Counted from the first letter of the stretch, positions 19,131 through 27,384 are shown. The stretch is DNA of 64,000 bases from Pseudodesulfovibrio sp. (GCA_016744135.1 JADGEX010000001.1:1127029-1191028); one strand, 5' to 3'. The notes: generated by a model from the letters alone, not told the origin. Made by a program: numbers and translations.

Positions 19131-21072
19131 CAGTCTTATCCTTATGTCGATATGCGGGAAATTCCAAAATCATACGAGTGCCGTCCCCAGCTTCCGACTC
19201 AGCGAAGATCAAGCCGTCATGACGCTCAACCATACGACGGGTAATAAACAGGCCCAAACCGAACCCGCCCTTGCGAGAAGTAAAAAAAGGCTCAAAAATA
19301 CGTGGCAAATTCTTACGAGGAATTCCTTTCCCCTCATCTTTGACCTCCAGTCGCACAGTCTGAAGATCATGTTCTCCCTGCCGCCAAACCAAAATCTCAA
19401 TAAACCCAACCCCGTCCATACTCGCCAAGGAATTAAACAGCAGATTCACTATAACCTGTTGCAAGACACGATTATCGCCTCGAATAAAGAGAGGGCCGTC
19501 CTCCACACGCACTTCAATTCTGCTCTTTTTCGCCTTGGGACCAAGCAGGGAAAGCGACTCATAAATCATGTCGCCTACATTGATTTTTTTCAAAGAAATG
19601 GGTTTAGGGGAAGCCGCTTCAAGCAGGCCTTTGGTTATCTCACCCGCACGGATGGCATTCCGCTGAATGGCAGACAATCCTTCCTTCACATCCTTGTCAA
19701 CATTAGCTTCACACAAAAGCTCTTCGGCGTTGGCCTGAATAATGCCCAACGGGTTGTTGACTTCATGGGCTATACTTGCCGCCATCTTCCCGATAATTCC
19801 AAGTCGCTCAGATTGAATGAGTTCCTCTTCCATACGATTACGTTCCATCACATTTCGCGCAAAGAGACAGGCAAGGAGCTCTGTATGCAACGGCCCCTGT
19901 ATAACGCGACCGGCAATCTCCACTTCCATCGGGTTGCCTGACACACTCTGCATGCTGAATTCATGCTTGTCGCACCCGTCATTAAAAACTTTGGTCAAAA
20001 ACGCCGCGATTTCATCAACATCATCAGGGACCATGATCTGCCCAAGATTCACAATATCATCCTGATCCGGAAACAAAAGAAATGATTGAGCGCGCTCGTT
20101 GGCGTGCAAGATATCGCCAGCCTCGTTGACCAAAAAAATCACATCCGGGGAAGACTCGATCAAATCACGATACCGTTGTTCTGTCCGACGTAAATCGCTG
20201 GCAGCTTTGTCCACTCGACGTTTGAGCGAAACATTCCACAAAACAATACCGATAAAAATCAAGCCGACTATCGCCACAGCAATGGCAATATGTTTGGCAT
20301 AGTAAGTGAGGCCGTCCCTTCGCGAATGCTCACCAAACCATTTATCTCGCAATTGAGCCAAATGTCCGGTTTCCCGCAAGTGCCGCACGGCAGACATCAG
20401 GTCAGCGGCAAACTGCCTGTCGTGCCGAGAAACAGACAGTCCAAGAGGCACTTCACCCAAGACCTTCCCTTTTTTCTCAATATTCGAAAAACCATTCTGA
20501 TCGATCAGGTAATCCGCCACCCTCTCGGACGGCGCCACAAAAATTTCAACAACACCCTGATCAAGCATACTCAAGGCTTCAAGCGGAGAGGTCACTCTGA
20601 TCACATCATCGCCGAACTCGACTTCCGGGCTATAGGGAGCCCCGGTAATAGCCACCACACGCTTGCCAGCGAGTTTATTTGAATTATTAACCACTGGACT
20701 ATTCGTGTTGACGAAAAGATGATTACGCAGACTGTATCCCAGCGGAATAAAAACAAATGAAGAACGGGAAGATGGACGTGATCCGTGTGCCATGAGGTCA
20801 AGTTGCCCGTCTGCATACATGCGAGGGTAGTCAACCAGACTATCTACAAGGACAAATTCGATATCCGCATCAAGCAGTTCACCAAGCAAAACCCATTCAT
20901 CGATGGAATAACCACGAACCCCTTGTTCGCCATCCTGCATGGCAAGAAACGAAAATGGTGGAGATATAGCCCGAATACCAACTTTGCAAGTCTCACGACA
21001 CCACGCATTGCCAGCGGAAAAGAAAAGAACAAACGCCATAAGAATCAGGCTGAGGTAAACGGAGCGTCGCAT
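19120..21072 (-). CDS. Periplasmic-binding-domain histidine kinase (second copy)
   Basis: 650 aa from the ATG at 21072, giving a signal peptide MRRSVYLSLILMAFVLFFSA; an open frame continues upstream to 21237 but crosses a strong hairpin at 21143-21167 and has no typical leader. Domains: SBP_bac_3-like sensor with two extra Cys near the N-terminus (WCRETC), membrane helix, PAS, HisKA (IAHEVNNPLG), HATPase (DEGKGI, GFGLGLF). Paralog of the kinase at 6964-8901. The sensor halves are much more different than the kinase halves, which suggests different ligands feeding one set of promoters. Confidence 0.92.
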   Translation of the reverse strand: MRRSVYLSLILMAFVLFFSAGNAWCRETCKVGIRAISPPFSFLAMQDGEQGVRGYSIDEWVLLGELLDADIEFVLVDSLVDYPRMYADGQLDLMAHGSRPSSRSSFVFIPLGYSLRNHLFVNTNSPVVNNSNKLAGKRVVAITGAPYSPEVEFGDDVIRVTSPLEALSMLDQGVVEIFVAPSERVADYLIDQNGFSNIEKKGKVLGEVPLGLSVSRHDRQFAADLMSAVRHLRETGHLAQLRDKWFGEHSRRDGLTYYAKHIAIAVAIVGLIFIGIVLWNVSLKRRVDKAASDLRRTEQRYRDLIESSPDVIFLVNEAGDILHANERAQSFLLFPDQDDIVNLGQIMVPDDVDEIAAFLTKVFNDGCDKHEFSMQSVSGNPMEVEIAGRVIQGPLHTELLACLFARNVMERNRMEEELIQSERLGIIGKMAASIAHEVNNPLGIIQANAEELLCEANVDKDVKEGLSAIQRNAIRAGEITKGLLEAASPKPISLKKINVGDMIYESLSLLGPKAKKSRIEVRVEDGPLFIRGDNRVLQQVIVNLLFNSLASMDGVGFIEILVWRQGEHDLQTVRLEVKDEGKGIPRKNLPRIFEPFFTSRKGGFGLGLFITRRMVERHDGLIFAESEAGDGTRMILEFPAYRHKDKTDAS

Positions 21073-21142
21073 GCCGGTCCCATAACGCAAAGAGCCACTA
21101 TGCACCAGCCCGTACAACGTCCATTTCCCCAAAACAGGGACT

Positions 21143-21167
21143 GCCCCCGGCATGTCTATGCCGGGGG
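21143..21167 (-). terminator. Strong hairpin ending the selenoprotein operon
   Basis: CCCCCGGCAT pairs with ATGCCGGGGG around a 4-base loop. No T-run directly follows on the minus strand, but it lies between the last operon gene (ending 21221) and the kinase start (21072), so termination is its likely role. Confidence 0.6.
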
Positions 21168-21220
21168 AAATCTCAGGGAGGAGGTATGATGAATTTATAC
21201 TATTCATCTGGTTATGATAA

Positions 21221-21919
21221 CTATTTGGTCTCGCCAATCAACACGGCTTTGTACCCTTTTCCTATGTCATTTCTGGCATCGGAATACACCATGATGATAT
21301 CCATGAACCGGCCGAGCTTGTTTGGTGTGACTAAAAACTCAATGGGTGCGGTCTGCCCGGCTTCGAGTTTCAGTGCGCCCTGCCAGTAAGTCGTCTTGAA
21401 CTTGCGCGACTTGACGGCCGTCACGGTCATAGAGGCGTCACCAGAATTCTTGATCATGATTTTAGTCGGAGTAGCCTTGCCATTGACCAAACCTTCCACC
21501 GTGGTCTTGCGCGGGGTTACAACCATAACACCCATAGGGATCGGATCGACATAACCGACGATATGAATGGTCTGTTGGCTTTCCTTGCCTTCACCCGTGC
21601 TGACCGTCACGGTCTTGTCGAATTTACCAGGATACTTGAACGTGTTGTAGCTGATGACCATTTCAACAGATTCACCAGGATTGATGCTGCTCTGTCCCAG
21701 AGCAGTTGTGGTGCAACTTCACGAAGTCGTCACGTTCTTAATCGTGACAACCTCCTTGCTGACATTGGTGAGCATTACCATTTTGCTGGCAACAGGCCCT
21801 TCGGTCATGGAACCAAAATCAACCTTTATATCGCTGATGGAAATAGGCTGAGCCGCCATTGCCGAGGAGGCAAACAGCAAACCGAACACCAAAACCATGA
21901 GCTGAACTTTCTTGAACAT
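21221..21919 (-). CDS. DUF1573-type periplasmic protein with in-frame UGA (probable selenoprotein)
   Basis: 232 aa if the TGA at 21721-21719 is read as selenocysteine. Upstream part: signal peptide ending AMAAQ, then a beta-rich domain VDFGSMTEGPVASKMVMLTN. Downstream part continues in the same frame: SCTTTALGQSS.NPGESVEMVIS, and then a second Ig-like domain. DUF1573 proteins normally carry TSCGCT followed by PGES; here the same place reads TS-U-SC-T, so Sec67 replaces the first Cys of the CxC motif. There is no codon loss or frameshift on either side. A hairpin suitable as a SECIS follows (21687-21705). Without readthrough the product would be a 66-residue fragment. Last gene of a seven-gene operon; a redox role beside the tetraheme cytochrome is inferred. 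Confidence 0.8.
21687..21705 (-). promoter_or_regulatory. Candidate bacterial SECIS element
   Basis: Minus strand CTGCTCTGGGACAGAGCAG folds into a perfect stem with an apical GGGAC/GGA loop. The stem starts 13 bases after the UGA and the loop guanines are at bases 21-23 after it; in E. coli fdhF the loop guanines lie at about 19-20. A smaller hairpin AGTTG/CAACT lies just before it. Confidence 0.7.
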
Positions 21920-21928
21920 AGTAAGTCC

Positions 21929-22387
21929 TTACTTTTTCCCGTGAACAAACCGAGATTTCAAACTGTAGTCGAAGTTCTTGTCCTGCCCCTCGGTATGACA
22001 GGTGCGACAATTGTCCTCACCGGGCTTCCCGATAATATCCTTGGGGTCCTCGGACTCGGTATGAGCCAACCCCGGACCATGGCAGGATTCACACTGAACA
22101 TCCTTGAGTTCAGGGGTCAGTTCCATGTCAATGAAGCCGCCGTCCGCATCCATTGCCACCACGTGACATTGGACACAGCCCTGCACCTGTTGCTTTTCCT
22201 CGCCCTGCTCCTTGAGGGTCTCGAAAGCGTGCGCATGCGGGGTCGTCTTCCACCCCTCCACGATCTCAGCGTGGCAGTCCGCACACGCTGTGTACCCCAC
22301 GTAATCGCCAAAAAGTTCGGCATTGGCAGCCGAAACCAGCGACAAGACAAAGAAAATGGCAACGATGCTGAGCACAAGGCGATTCAT
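21929..22387 (-). CDS. Periplasmic tetraheme cytochrome c (c554-like)
   Basis: 152 aa with signal peptide (cleavage near ANA). Four CxxCH heme-binding motifs at about residues 35 (CADCH), 71 (CVQCH), 99 (CESCH) and 127 (CRTCH), each covalently binding one heme c after export. The CESCHGPG sequence and spacing resemble the cytochrome c554/NapC-like multiheme group rather than the cytochrome c3 of sulfate reducers. The gene sits 9 bases upstream of the DUF1573 selenoprotein and is surely co-transcribed. It is a natural electron partner for a periplasmic redox enzyme; direct partner unproven. Confidence 0.9.
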   Translation of the reverse strand: MNRLVLSIVAIFFVLSLVSAANAELFGDYVGYTACADCHAEIVEGWKTTPHAHAFETLKEQGEEKQQVQGCVQCHVVAMDADGGFIDMELTPELKDVQCESCHGPGLAHTESEDPKDIIGKPGEDNCRTCHTEGQDKNFDYSLKSRFVHGKK

Positions 22388-22396
22388 GATATATCC

Positions 22397-22699
22397 CTAA
22401 CAGTTACAAGATGATGCAGGTTCCAAGAACAAGAACTTGCTCAGTTTACGCAATAAGGTGGAATCAATGCCGTCCACATCAAGCAATTCATCCATATCCA
22501 CGAACTCTTCATTTTCAGTACGCAACTCGATAATTGCCTCGGCCATGGGCTGATCAATGCCGTCGATGGCAACCAACTGCTCCACGGTTGCGGTATTAAG
22601 ATTAAGCTTGCCATCATTGTCACCGGCAAAAGCGGGAACAGAGGCTATGGCAATGGTCAACAGAAGGGTCAATGCGATGATGATATTTTTCATTTTCAT
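22397..22699 (-). CDS. Small secreted helix-hairpin-helix protein 2
   Basis: 100 aa, signal peptide ending AFA, HhH domain (LNLNTATVEQLVAIDGIDQPMAEAI and MDELLDVDGI), ending SSCNC. Same plan as the 109-aa protein at 12253-12582: secreted, HhH, Cys at the extreme C-terminus. Located 9 bases before the cytochrome gene. Function unknown; a protein-docking role in the periplasm is as plausible as DNA binding. Confidence 0.75.
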   Translation of the reverse strand: MKMKNIIIALTLLLTIAIASVPAFAGDNDGKLNLNTATVEQLVAIDGIDQPMAEAIIELRTENEEFVDMDELLDVDGIDSTLLRKLSKFLFLEPASSCNC

Positions 22700-22710
22700 A
22701 CTCCTAAAGA

Positions 22711-22914
22711 TTACCAGCCGAGATAGTGATGGCTGTACAAAACGGACCAGACCAGACAGGAAACAGTTCCGCTGGCTATTCCGGAAAACACTTTTTTTGC
22801 GAATGATGTGGTGCTCCTATGAGCCTTAAACGCGCCCATATACAAGGCTGCGGAAGACATAAGGACCAACAAAACAGCGACCAATGGCAGAATGACGTAG
22901 TAGATGCCATGCAT
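22711..22914 (-). CDS. Small membrane protein, 67 aa
   Basis: Start ATG at 22914 has an AGGAGG ribosome site. One clear N-terminal membrane helix (YYVILPLVAVLLVLMSSAALYMG) and a second weaker hydrophobic stretch (VFSGIASGTVSCLVWSVLY). Unrecognised. Tight spacing (12 bases) to both neighbours supports a real operon member, perhaps a subunit or chaperone of the PSE transporter. Confidence 0.65.
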   Translation of the reverse strand: MHGIYYVILPLVAVLLVLMSSAALYMGAFKAHRSTTSFAKKVFSGIASGTVSCLVWSVLYSHHYLGW

Positions 22915-22926
22915 TGTGAAGCCCTC

Positions 22927-23079
22927 CTAGAGCATACCCATGTATTGGCTGATGGTGATAATGGCCATAATTGCCAAGGCAAAGATCACGCCGAGGCTAT
23001 CCCGGTCCTGTTCTTCCTGTCCTTTATTGTCCATGTAATTGAACCCGGTTTCATCAGTGGTGTGCATATGTCTTTTCAT
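22927..23079 (-). CDS. Small membrane protein, 50 aa
   Basis: ATG at 23079 is preceded by TAAGGAG at ideal distance; an earlier in-frame start at 23121 would overlap the transporter gene and lacks this site. Acidic N-terminal half (DNKGQEEQDRD) and one C-terminal membrane helix (LGVIFALAIMAIITISQYMGML). Unrecognised. Follows the PSE transporter by 12 bases. Confidence 0.65.
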   Translation of the reverse strand: MKRHMHTTDETGFNYMDNKGQEEQDRDSLGVIFALAIMAIITISQYMGML

Positions 23080-23090
23080 TGTCAGACTCC

Positions 23091-24251
23091 TTAGGCCGGA
23101 AGCAGGCCGGTTTTGACGCAAAGCAGGATCACTGCCAGCAACAGCGCGATACGAATGAATCCGGCAATACAGGTGACCAGAAATCCTTTGAAGCCATGCT
23201 CACCTATGTCACGGAAGGAAAGGGAAAGCCCAAGAGCACCCGCTGCCAGCGAGAAATCCCACCTGACCATTTCAAAAATGGCATGATGTGCAGGCTCCTT
23301 AAAGACATGCAGGCAGGCCAGCACCCAGAAGAAAATGAACACGCCAAGCCACAACGGAAAAGTCTTGATGCCACGGGTGGCACGGACTTCCTCATTATTC
23401 CTGTTCCGCAATTTGCGAATGAACATGACGATAAAGACGTACAGGAAGCCGGCGGGCATAATCACATGGCGACCAACATCAAACCAGCTTGCCCAACGCC
23501 CAGCCTCGTAACTATTGCCAAAGGCGGCATAAAGGCCTTGTGTGCCGTTACCGACACCGACAACGGATGCCAGCCCGAAATATTTGGCCGGAATACCAAC
23601 CAGATCACCCAGAACTGGCAGAAGCTGCATGGCAATTAGGCCAAAGACAATGACACAGACAAAGGCGTTGACGACCTGACCGCCCTTGGCTTTGATCAGC
23701 GGCATGAGAATGGCGCAGACATGAGGATCACCTGTAGAAAGGCCACCCGCGATGATGGAGCCATGCCGGTCATCCAACTTGAGCAGTCGGGAGACCCCCA
23801 ATGTCACAGAGGCTGTGACAAACAAGGAGCCGGTACAAATCAAGATGGGGATCAGGCCTATCTTGAAAGCATGACCGATCATGAAATGAGGGGCCAGCAT
23901 GATGATACCCAACGGCATCAACATATGAATGTAGGACAGTCCACGCTTCCAGCTATCCGGCACACCGAAGATGTTCCCAATAAGCAAACCGAGCAGCAGC
24001 GGATTCCAGACAAAGTTAGAGTTCAATATCTGAAAGAAAGGCTGATGGTTCAGCGGACCGATAACTCCGTCAAGCCATGCAAACAGATTCTGGAGCGTGA
24101 ACGGATTCGGCACGCCCGCCAAATTGTTACTGAAGATGGCGACAAAGAACATTGCCAGCAGACCGGGCAGCACTTCCTTGAGGCTGTAAAGCGAACTGAA
24201 CCAGGATTTCCTGTTCAGATCGTAGTTCAATGTTGCACTCGAAGTATTCAT
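23091..24251 (-). CDS. PSE-family membrane transporter (YeiH-like, 'putative sulfate exporter')
   Basis: 386 aa from ATG 24251, which has GAGGA six bases upstream; the ATG 12 bases earlier overlaps that site. About ten hydrophobic helices and the family features (GLLIGNIFGVP, GLSTGDPHVCAI, VVGVGNGTQGLYAAFG, DIGEHGFKGF). Members of this family (PF03601) are annotated as sulfate exporters but few are characterised; some belong to sulfonate or taurine utilisation loci. Here it sits in an operon with periplasmic redox proteins and near ASST genes, so an anionic sulfur compound is the natural guess. Direction of transport unknown. Confidence 0.8.
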   Translation of the reverse strand: MNTSSATLNYDLNRKSWFSSLYSLKEVLPGLLAMFFVAIFSNNLAGVPNPFTLQNLFAWLDGVIGPLNHQPFFQILNSNFVWNPLLLGLLIGNIFGVPDSWKRGLSYIHMLMPLGIIMLAPHFMIGHAFKIGLIPILICTGSLFVTASVTLGVSRLLKLDDRHGSIIAGGLSTGDPHVCAILMPLIKAKGGQVVNAFVCVIVFGLIAMQLLPVLGDLVGIPAKYFGLASVVGVGNGTQGLYAAFGNSYEAGRWASWFDVGRHVIMPAGFLYVFIVMFIRKLRNRNNEEVRATRGIKTFPLWLGVFIFFWVLACLHVFKEPAHHAIFEMVRWDFSLAAGALGLSLSFRDIGEHGFKGFLVTCIAGFIRIALLLAVILLCVKTGLLPA

Positions 24252-24281
24252 TGTATTCCTCATATTTCTTATAAATAGCCG

Positions 24282-27188
24282 CTAGCGACGGATATGGGCG
24301 GAACCGCCGGTATTCACCGAGCCACTCAACTTTTCATGTGGAGCATGCTGTCCGATACGCCAGTAATCCTTGAAGGCGAGACGGGGCAGCATTGAAAGGC
24401 GCAGGAAACCTTCGATAGTCCCGTTAACTCCCACCAGCACGTCGACGTTGTTCCTCGGACGGAAGGCAAGATTCTCAGTGGAATAGTGCTTTTTCCTGTA
24501 CTCGGTCTCGATGTGCCATGCGTGAACCATTTCACCGTCAAAGCTATCCACCACAATCGTAAACAACGGTTTACCATTCTCATCACGAGGGCCTTCGTAG
24601 ACAGGATGTTCCTTGTCCAGAATGATAGTCTCAGGGTTGTCCAAAAGGACTTCGTTGAGCTGATAGCAGTGACCACAAACGTCAGGGCGAACCATGAAGC
24701 GTGGATCATGTTCGAATGGTGTGTCTCGCTCCAATTCCTGAATGTCCGTAAAGAAGTAGAGATTGACCTTGCCGTCCTTGAAGGGCTTTTTCACATCCAG
24801 TTCGGCCATGACGGAACCATATTTGAGCTGCATGGTCTGGGCGACATCCTGATGCTGTGGCAGCAATTCTTTGGCGGCGGCGTTCAGCGGGCCAAGAATT
24901 TTGGAATCAACGTGATTGCCCTTGGCATCAAACAGGGTCAGGCCAACGGTTCCGGCGGTGGCATCAAAACTGTTGAGCTTCAATGTAAACTTCCCAAGCT
25001 TTGCCGTTTCTCCGACAGCCAGAGAATGCCCTTTCGGCTTGTTGAAAGAGTAGCTGATGGCCTGAATAGACGGCGTGCCGAATTCCTTGATCTTCACGTA
25101 ATTGGAACCGATGTACTCCGGTACAATGTAGGTAGCTCCTTCCGAAAAGACTTCTGGCATATAGTAGCGATTGCCCGCTTTTTCATCTTCATTGAAACCT
25201 TGCGCAAGGTAGAAATGTGCGCCCCAACGGTTACCGGAATATTTCATAAGAGAAAGCGAGGCCACAGGACGGTCATCCAGATAAGTATGGCCGGTATACC
25301 GAAGTGCCTTGTTGCGCACGCCGAGCATCTCATCCTGCCAGTACATCAGGTTACCGTCGCCCATCGGCTGGTTCTTCCAGAAATCCAAATCCAAATTTTT
25401 ACGGACAAACGTACCGGAGGTAAATGTCGCCAGATAGGCACGCTTGCCGAGCAAAAAGAAAGACTCGCCTGCCAGCGTGCGGATATTTCGCGCATTGCGG
25501 GAGGTGTAGCAGAGGCCAGCAGGCGGAATGACGATACGATTATTCTTGTAATCAACATAGCTGCCGCGAATGACGATGGCCTCGGCGGACAACAATTTTT
25601 CCCGTTTACGATTACGCGAGGTCTTGCGCATCAACCCTTTGAGGCGAGGCACAAAGGGCGCGGTGTGATCCGGCTCGTAAAAGGAAGAGTTGGGCACAAT
25701 CTTGGGGTAGGAAGTAAAACGGGATTCCTCGACCACGGTGCCGTATGAAGAATCGGCAAGACGTGTAAGAAAACTACCTTCGATCATCGGTTCAAGGACC
25801 GGAGAAGAACCAAGAAAGAAATCGAGGTTAGTACGCCCTTCGTCAGCCCACATAACCATATTATCCGTCCGCATCATATAATAGTCGCGAACATACAGAT
25901 TACGGACCACGTCGCCTTCAAATTTGTTGGCAACTACTTTGAACGCGGGACGATTCCAAATTTCAGAATATTTCACAGGTCCGTCAAAGCTGTCGTTGTC
26001 GTTGTCAAAAACCAACACGTCATTGTTCTCAATGAGCAAACGCTGCAACATCCCTGTCTTGAGATTCGGCTCAAGCACAACAGAATACCGAGAATCCAAA
26101 GGCCAGTCCTGACCGTTTTTCACGGTAACGAGATCACGATAAACAACAAAGGAAAAATGGCCGGTTGAATATCCATGAGACTTGCTGGTGGCCCAAGGCA
26201 CAAAGTCGGAATCCTTGAGAAAACTTGGATCCATGACAATCTCAACACGCATATCCAACTCGGGAATCGTCAGGTTGTACTTGTCCTTTTCCCCCATCCG
26301 TGACTTGTACTCCTGCGCAGATGTCGGCTTGACCAATTTCTCGGCCAGCACTTCGCTTCCAGTAAAGTTGGTGACCTTCACCATAAAACCATCAGGCTGG
26401 CGGTAAGCATAGATGCGCTTGTCACCATAGAAACGATAGTCTTCCTGGCGTACTTCCAGAATTATTGGACGCTGCATGGAAAAAGTCGCATCCGTGATTT
26501 CTGGAAATTCAATGGACTCAAACACGGCATCGTCAAAATCGATCTTGCTGGCCACATACTTGCTGGCACCGAAATAATAGGTGTTGTCCAGATAGAAATT
26601 CTCCAACTGGGAATTCAATCCTTCCTTGAGAGAAAGCTGACGGACCTCTTCACGCTTGGGAAACACGGTTGAAATAGGAAATTCAAGCGGCCATCCACCA
26701 GACGGGGACATCACAGCCAGTTCGGCATACGGCTTTTCATAATGGTCCGTGGAATAATCGAACCAGAGGCGGTACCCGGTGTCACCCAGCGGTTTCCGGT
26801 CACCCTTCTTGAGAGCGAAATCCTTAAAGACTCGCTTGGTAGAATTAAGGTCTACAAGATACGCGTGTTCGCCCAACACAAGAAATGGATCGCGCATGAA
26901 AGGACGAGCATCGTGGGATGTTTCGGAAAGATAGAACAACCCGCCGGGTTGAACTGTGGCTTTGCCATCCTTGATCTCGCTGCCGCGCATGATGATGGCT
27001 TCGGACAAATGTTTTTTCTGTCCGTACTGGTTCTTGAAAACCTTGTTTCTCAAGCCTGCCAAGTGCGGCAAAAAAGTCATATCCGCTGCCGGGGACAACC
27101 CGTGCGGATCGTTGGCGGCCAAACCTACTGTAGGTATGGCAAAAAGGATCGCCAACGCGATGGCCAGAAGTCGTACTGTGTTTTTCAT
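24282..27188 (-). CDS. Large secreted protein of unknown function with internal duplication
   Basis: 968 aa with signal peptide (cleavage near GLAA). I do not recognise the family. About residues 38-180 and 510-660 are clearly related: 'FLPHLAGLRNKVF..' / 'FVPRLKGLMRKTS..', 'LSEAIIMRGSEI' / 'LSAEAIVIRGSYV', 'PGGLFYLSETSHDAR' / 'PAGLCYTSRNARNIR', 'FLVLGEHAYLVDLNS' / 'FFLLGKRAYLATFTS'. The protein is beta-rich and has no membrane helix after the signal. A CGHC pair near residue 835 resembles a thioredoxin-type motif but the surrounding fold is not thioredoxin. First gene of the operon ending with the DUF1573 selenoprotein. It may be a large periplasmic enzyme or binding protein for the compound moved by the PSE transporter (inference). 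Confidence 0.8.
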   Translation of the reverse strand: MKNTVRLLAIALAILFAIPTVGLAANDPHGLSPAADMTFLPHLAGLRNKVFKNQYGQKKHLSEAIIMRGSEIKDGKATVQPGGLFYLSETSHDARPFMRDPFLVLGEHAYLVDLNSTKRVFKDFALKKGDRKPLGDTGYRLWFDYSTDHYEKPYAELAVMSPSGGWPLEFPISTVFPKREEVRQLSLKEGLNSQLENFYLDNTYYFGASKYVASKIDFDDAVFESIEFPEITDATFSMQRPIILEVRQEDYRFYGDKRIYAYRQPDGFMVKVTNFTGSEVLAEKLVKPTSAQEYKSRMGEKDKYNLTIPELDMRVEIVMDPSFLKDSDFVPWATSKSHGYSTGHFSFVVYRDLVTVKNGQDWPLDSRYSVVLEPNLKTGMLQRLLIENNDVLVFDNDNDSFDGPVKYSEIWNRPAFKVVANKFEGDVVRNLYVRDYYMMRTDNMVMWADEGRTNLDFFLGSSPVLEPMIEGSFLTRLADSSYGTVVEESRFTSYPKIVPNSSFYEPDHTAPFVPRLKGLMRKTSRNRKREKLLSAEAIVIRGSYVDYKNNRIVIPPAGLCYTSRNARNIRTLAGESFFLLGKRAYLATFTSGTFVRKNLDLDFWKNQPMGDGNLMYWQDEMLGVRNKALRYTGHTYLDDRPVASLSLMKYSGNRWGAHFYLAQGFNEDEKAGNRYYMPEVFSEGATYIVPEYIGSNYVKIKEFGTPSIQAISYSFNKPKGHSLAVGETAKLGKFTLKLNSFDATAGTVGLTLFDAKGNHVDSKILGPLNAAAKELLPQHQDVAQTMQLKYGSVMAELDVKKPFKDGKVNLYFFTDIQELERDTPFEHDPRFMVRPDVCGHCYQLNEVLLDNPETIILDKEHPVYEGPRDENGKPLFTIVVDSFDGEMVHAWHIETEYRKKHYSTENLAFRPRNNVDVLVGVNGTIEGFLRLSMLPRLAFKDYWRIGQHAPHEKLSGSVNTGGSAHIRR

Positions 27189-27245
27189 TCTCTTGTTCCT
27201 GAGTGTCTGAATTCAATGTCCGTGGACAAATGTCTTCCAACATAC

Positions 27246-27261
27246 AACAAGAACCGTACCA
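27246..27261 (-). promoter_or_regulatory. Sigma54-like promoter of the selenoprotein operon
   Basis: Minus strand TGGTACGGTTCTTGTT: GG at -24 and TTG at -12 with correct spacing, GT in place of GC. It is 58 bases before the first gene and shares the TGG...TTG pattern of the ASST promoters. Confidence 0.5.
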
Positions 27262-27336
27262 CTTCATTAAAAATTAATTAAACACTGTATTTACAGCGCT
27301 TTACAAAACAGACTTCTCTCATCTACTTTCCACAAC

Positions 27337-27384
27337 TGTGCAGGCCACCGCACACTCATTTCGTGAGTGTCCCTCCACACGCAC
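27337..27384. promoter_or_regulatory. Putative enhancer region of the selenoprotein operon
   Basis: TGTGCAGGCCACCGCACA at 27337-27354 is a dyad containing the CCGCACA word seen before ASST genes; an adjacent perfect inverted repeat ACACTCA...TGAGTGT spans 27352-27370. The rest of the 455-base gap (27189-27643) shows no gene. Confidence 0.45.

Noticed and set aside
21072-21237. Extended N-terminus of the second histidine kinase (start at 21237)
   Set aside because: The extra 55 codons run through a strong hairpin and hide a normal signal peptide that begins at 21072.
21221-21919. DUF1573 region as two separate genes or a simple pseudogene
   Set aside because: Both parts are in one frame, the UGA sits exactly at a conserved Cys, and a SECIS-like hairpin follows at the right distance.
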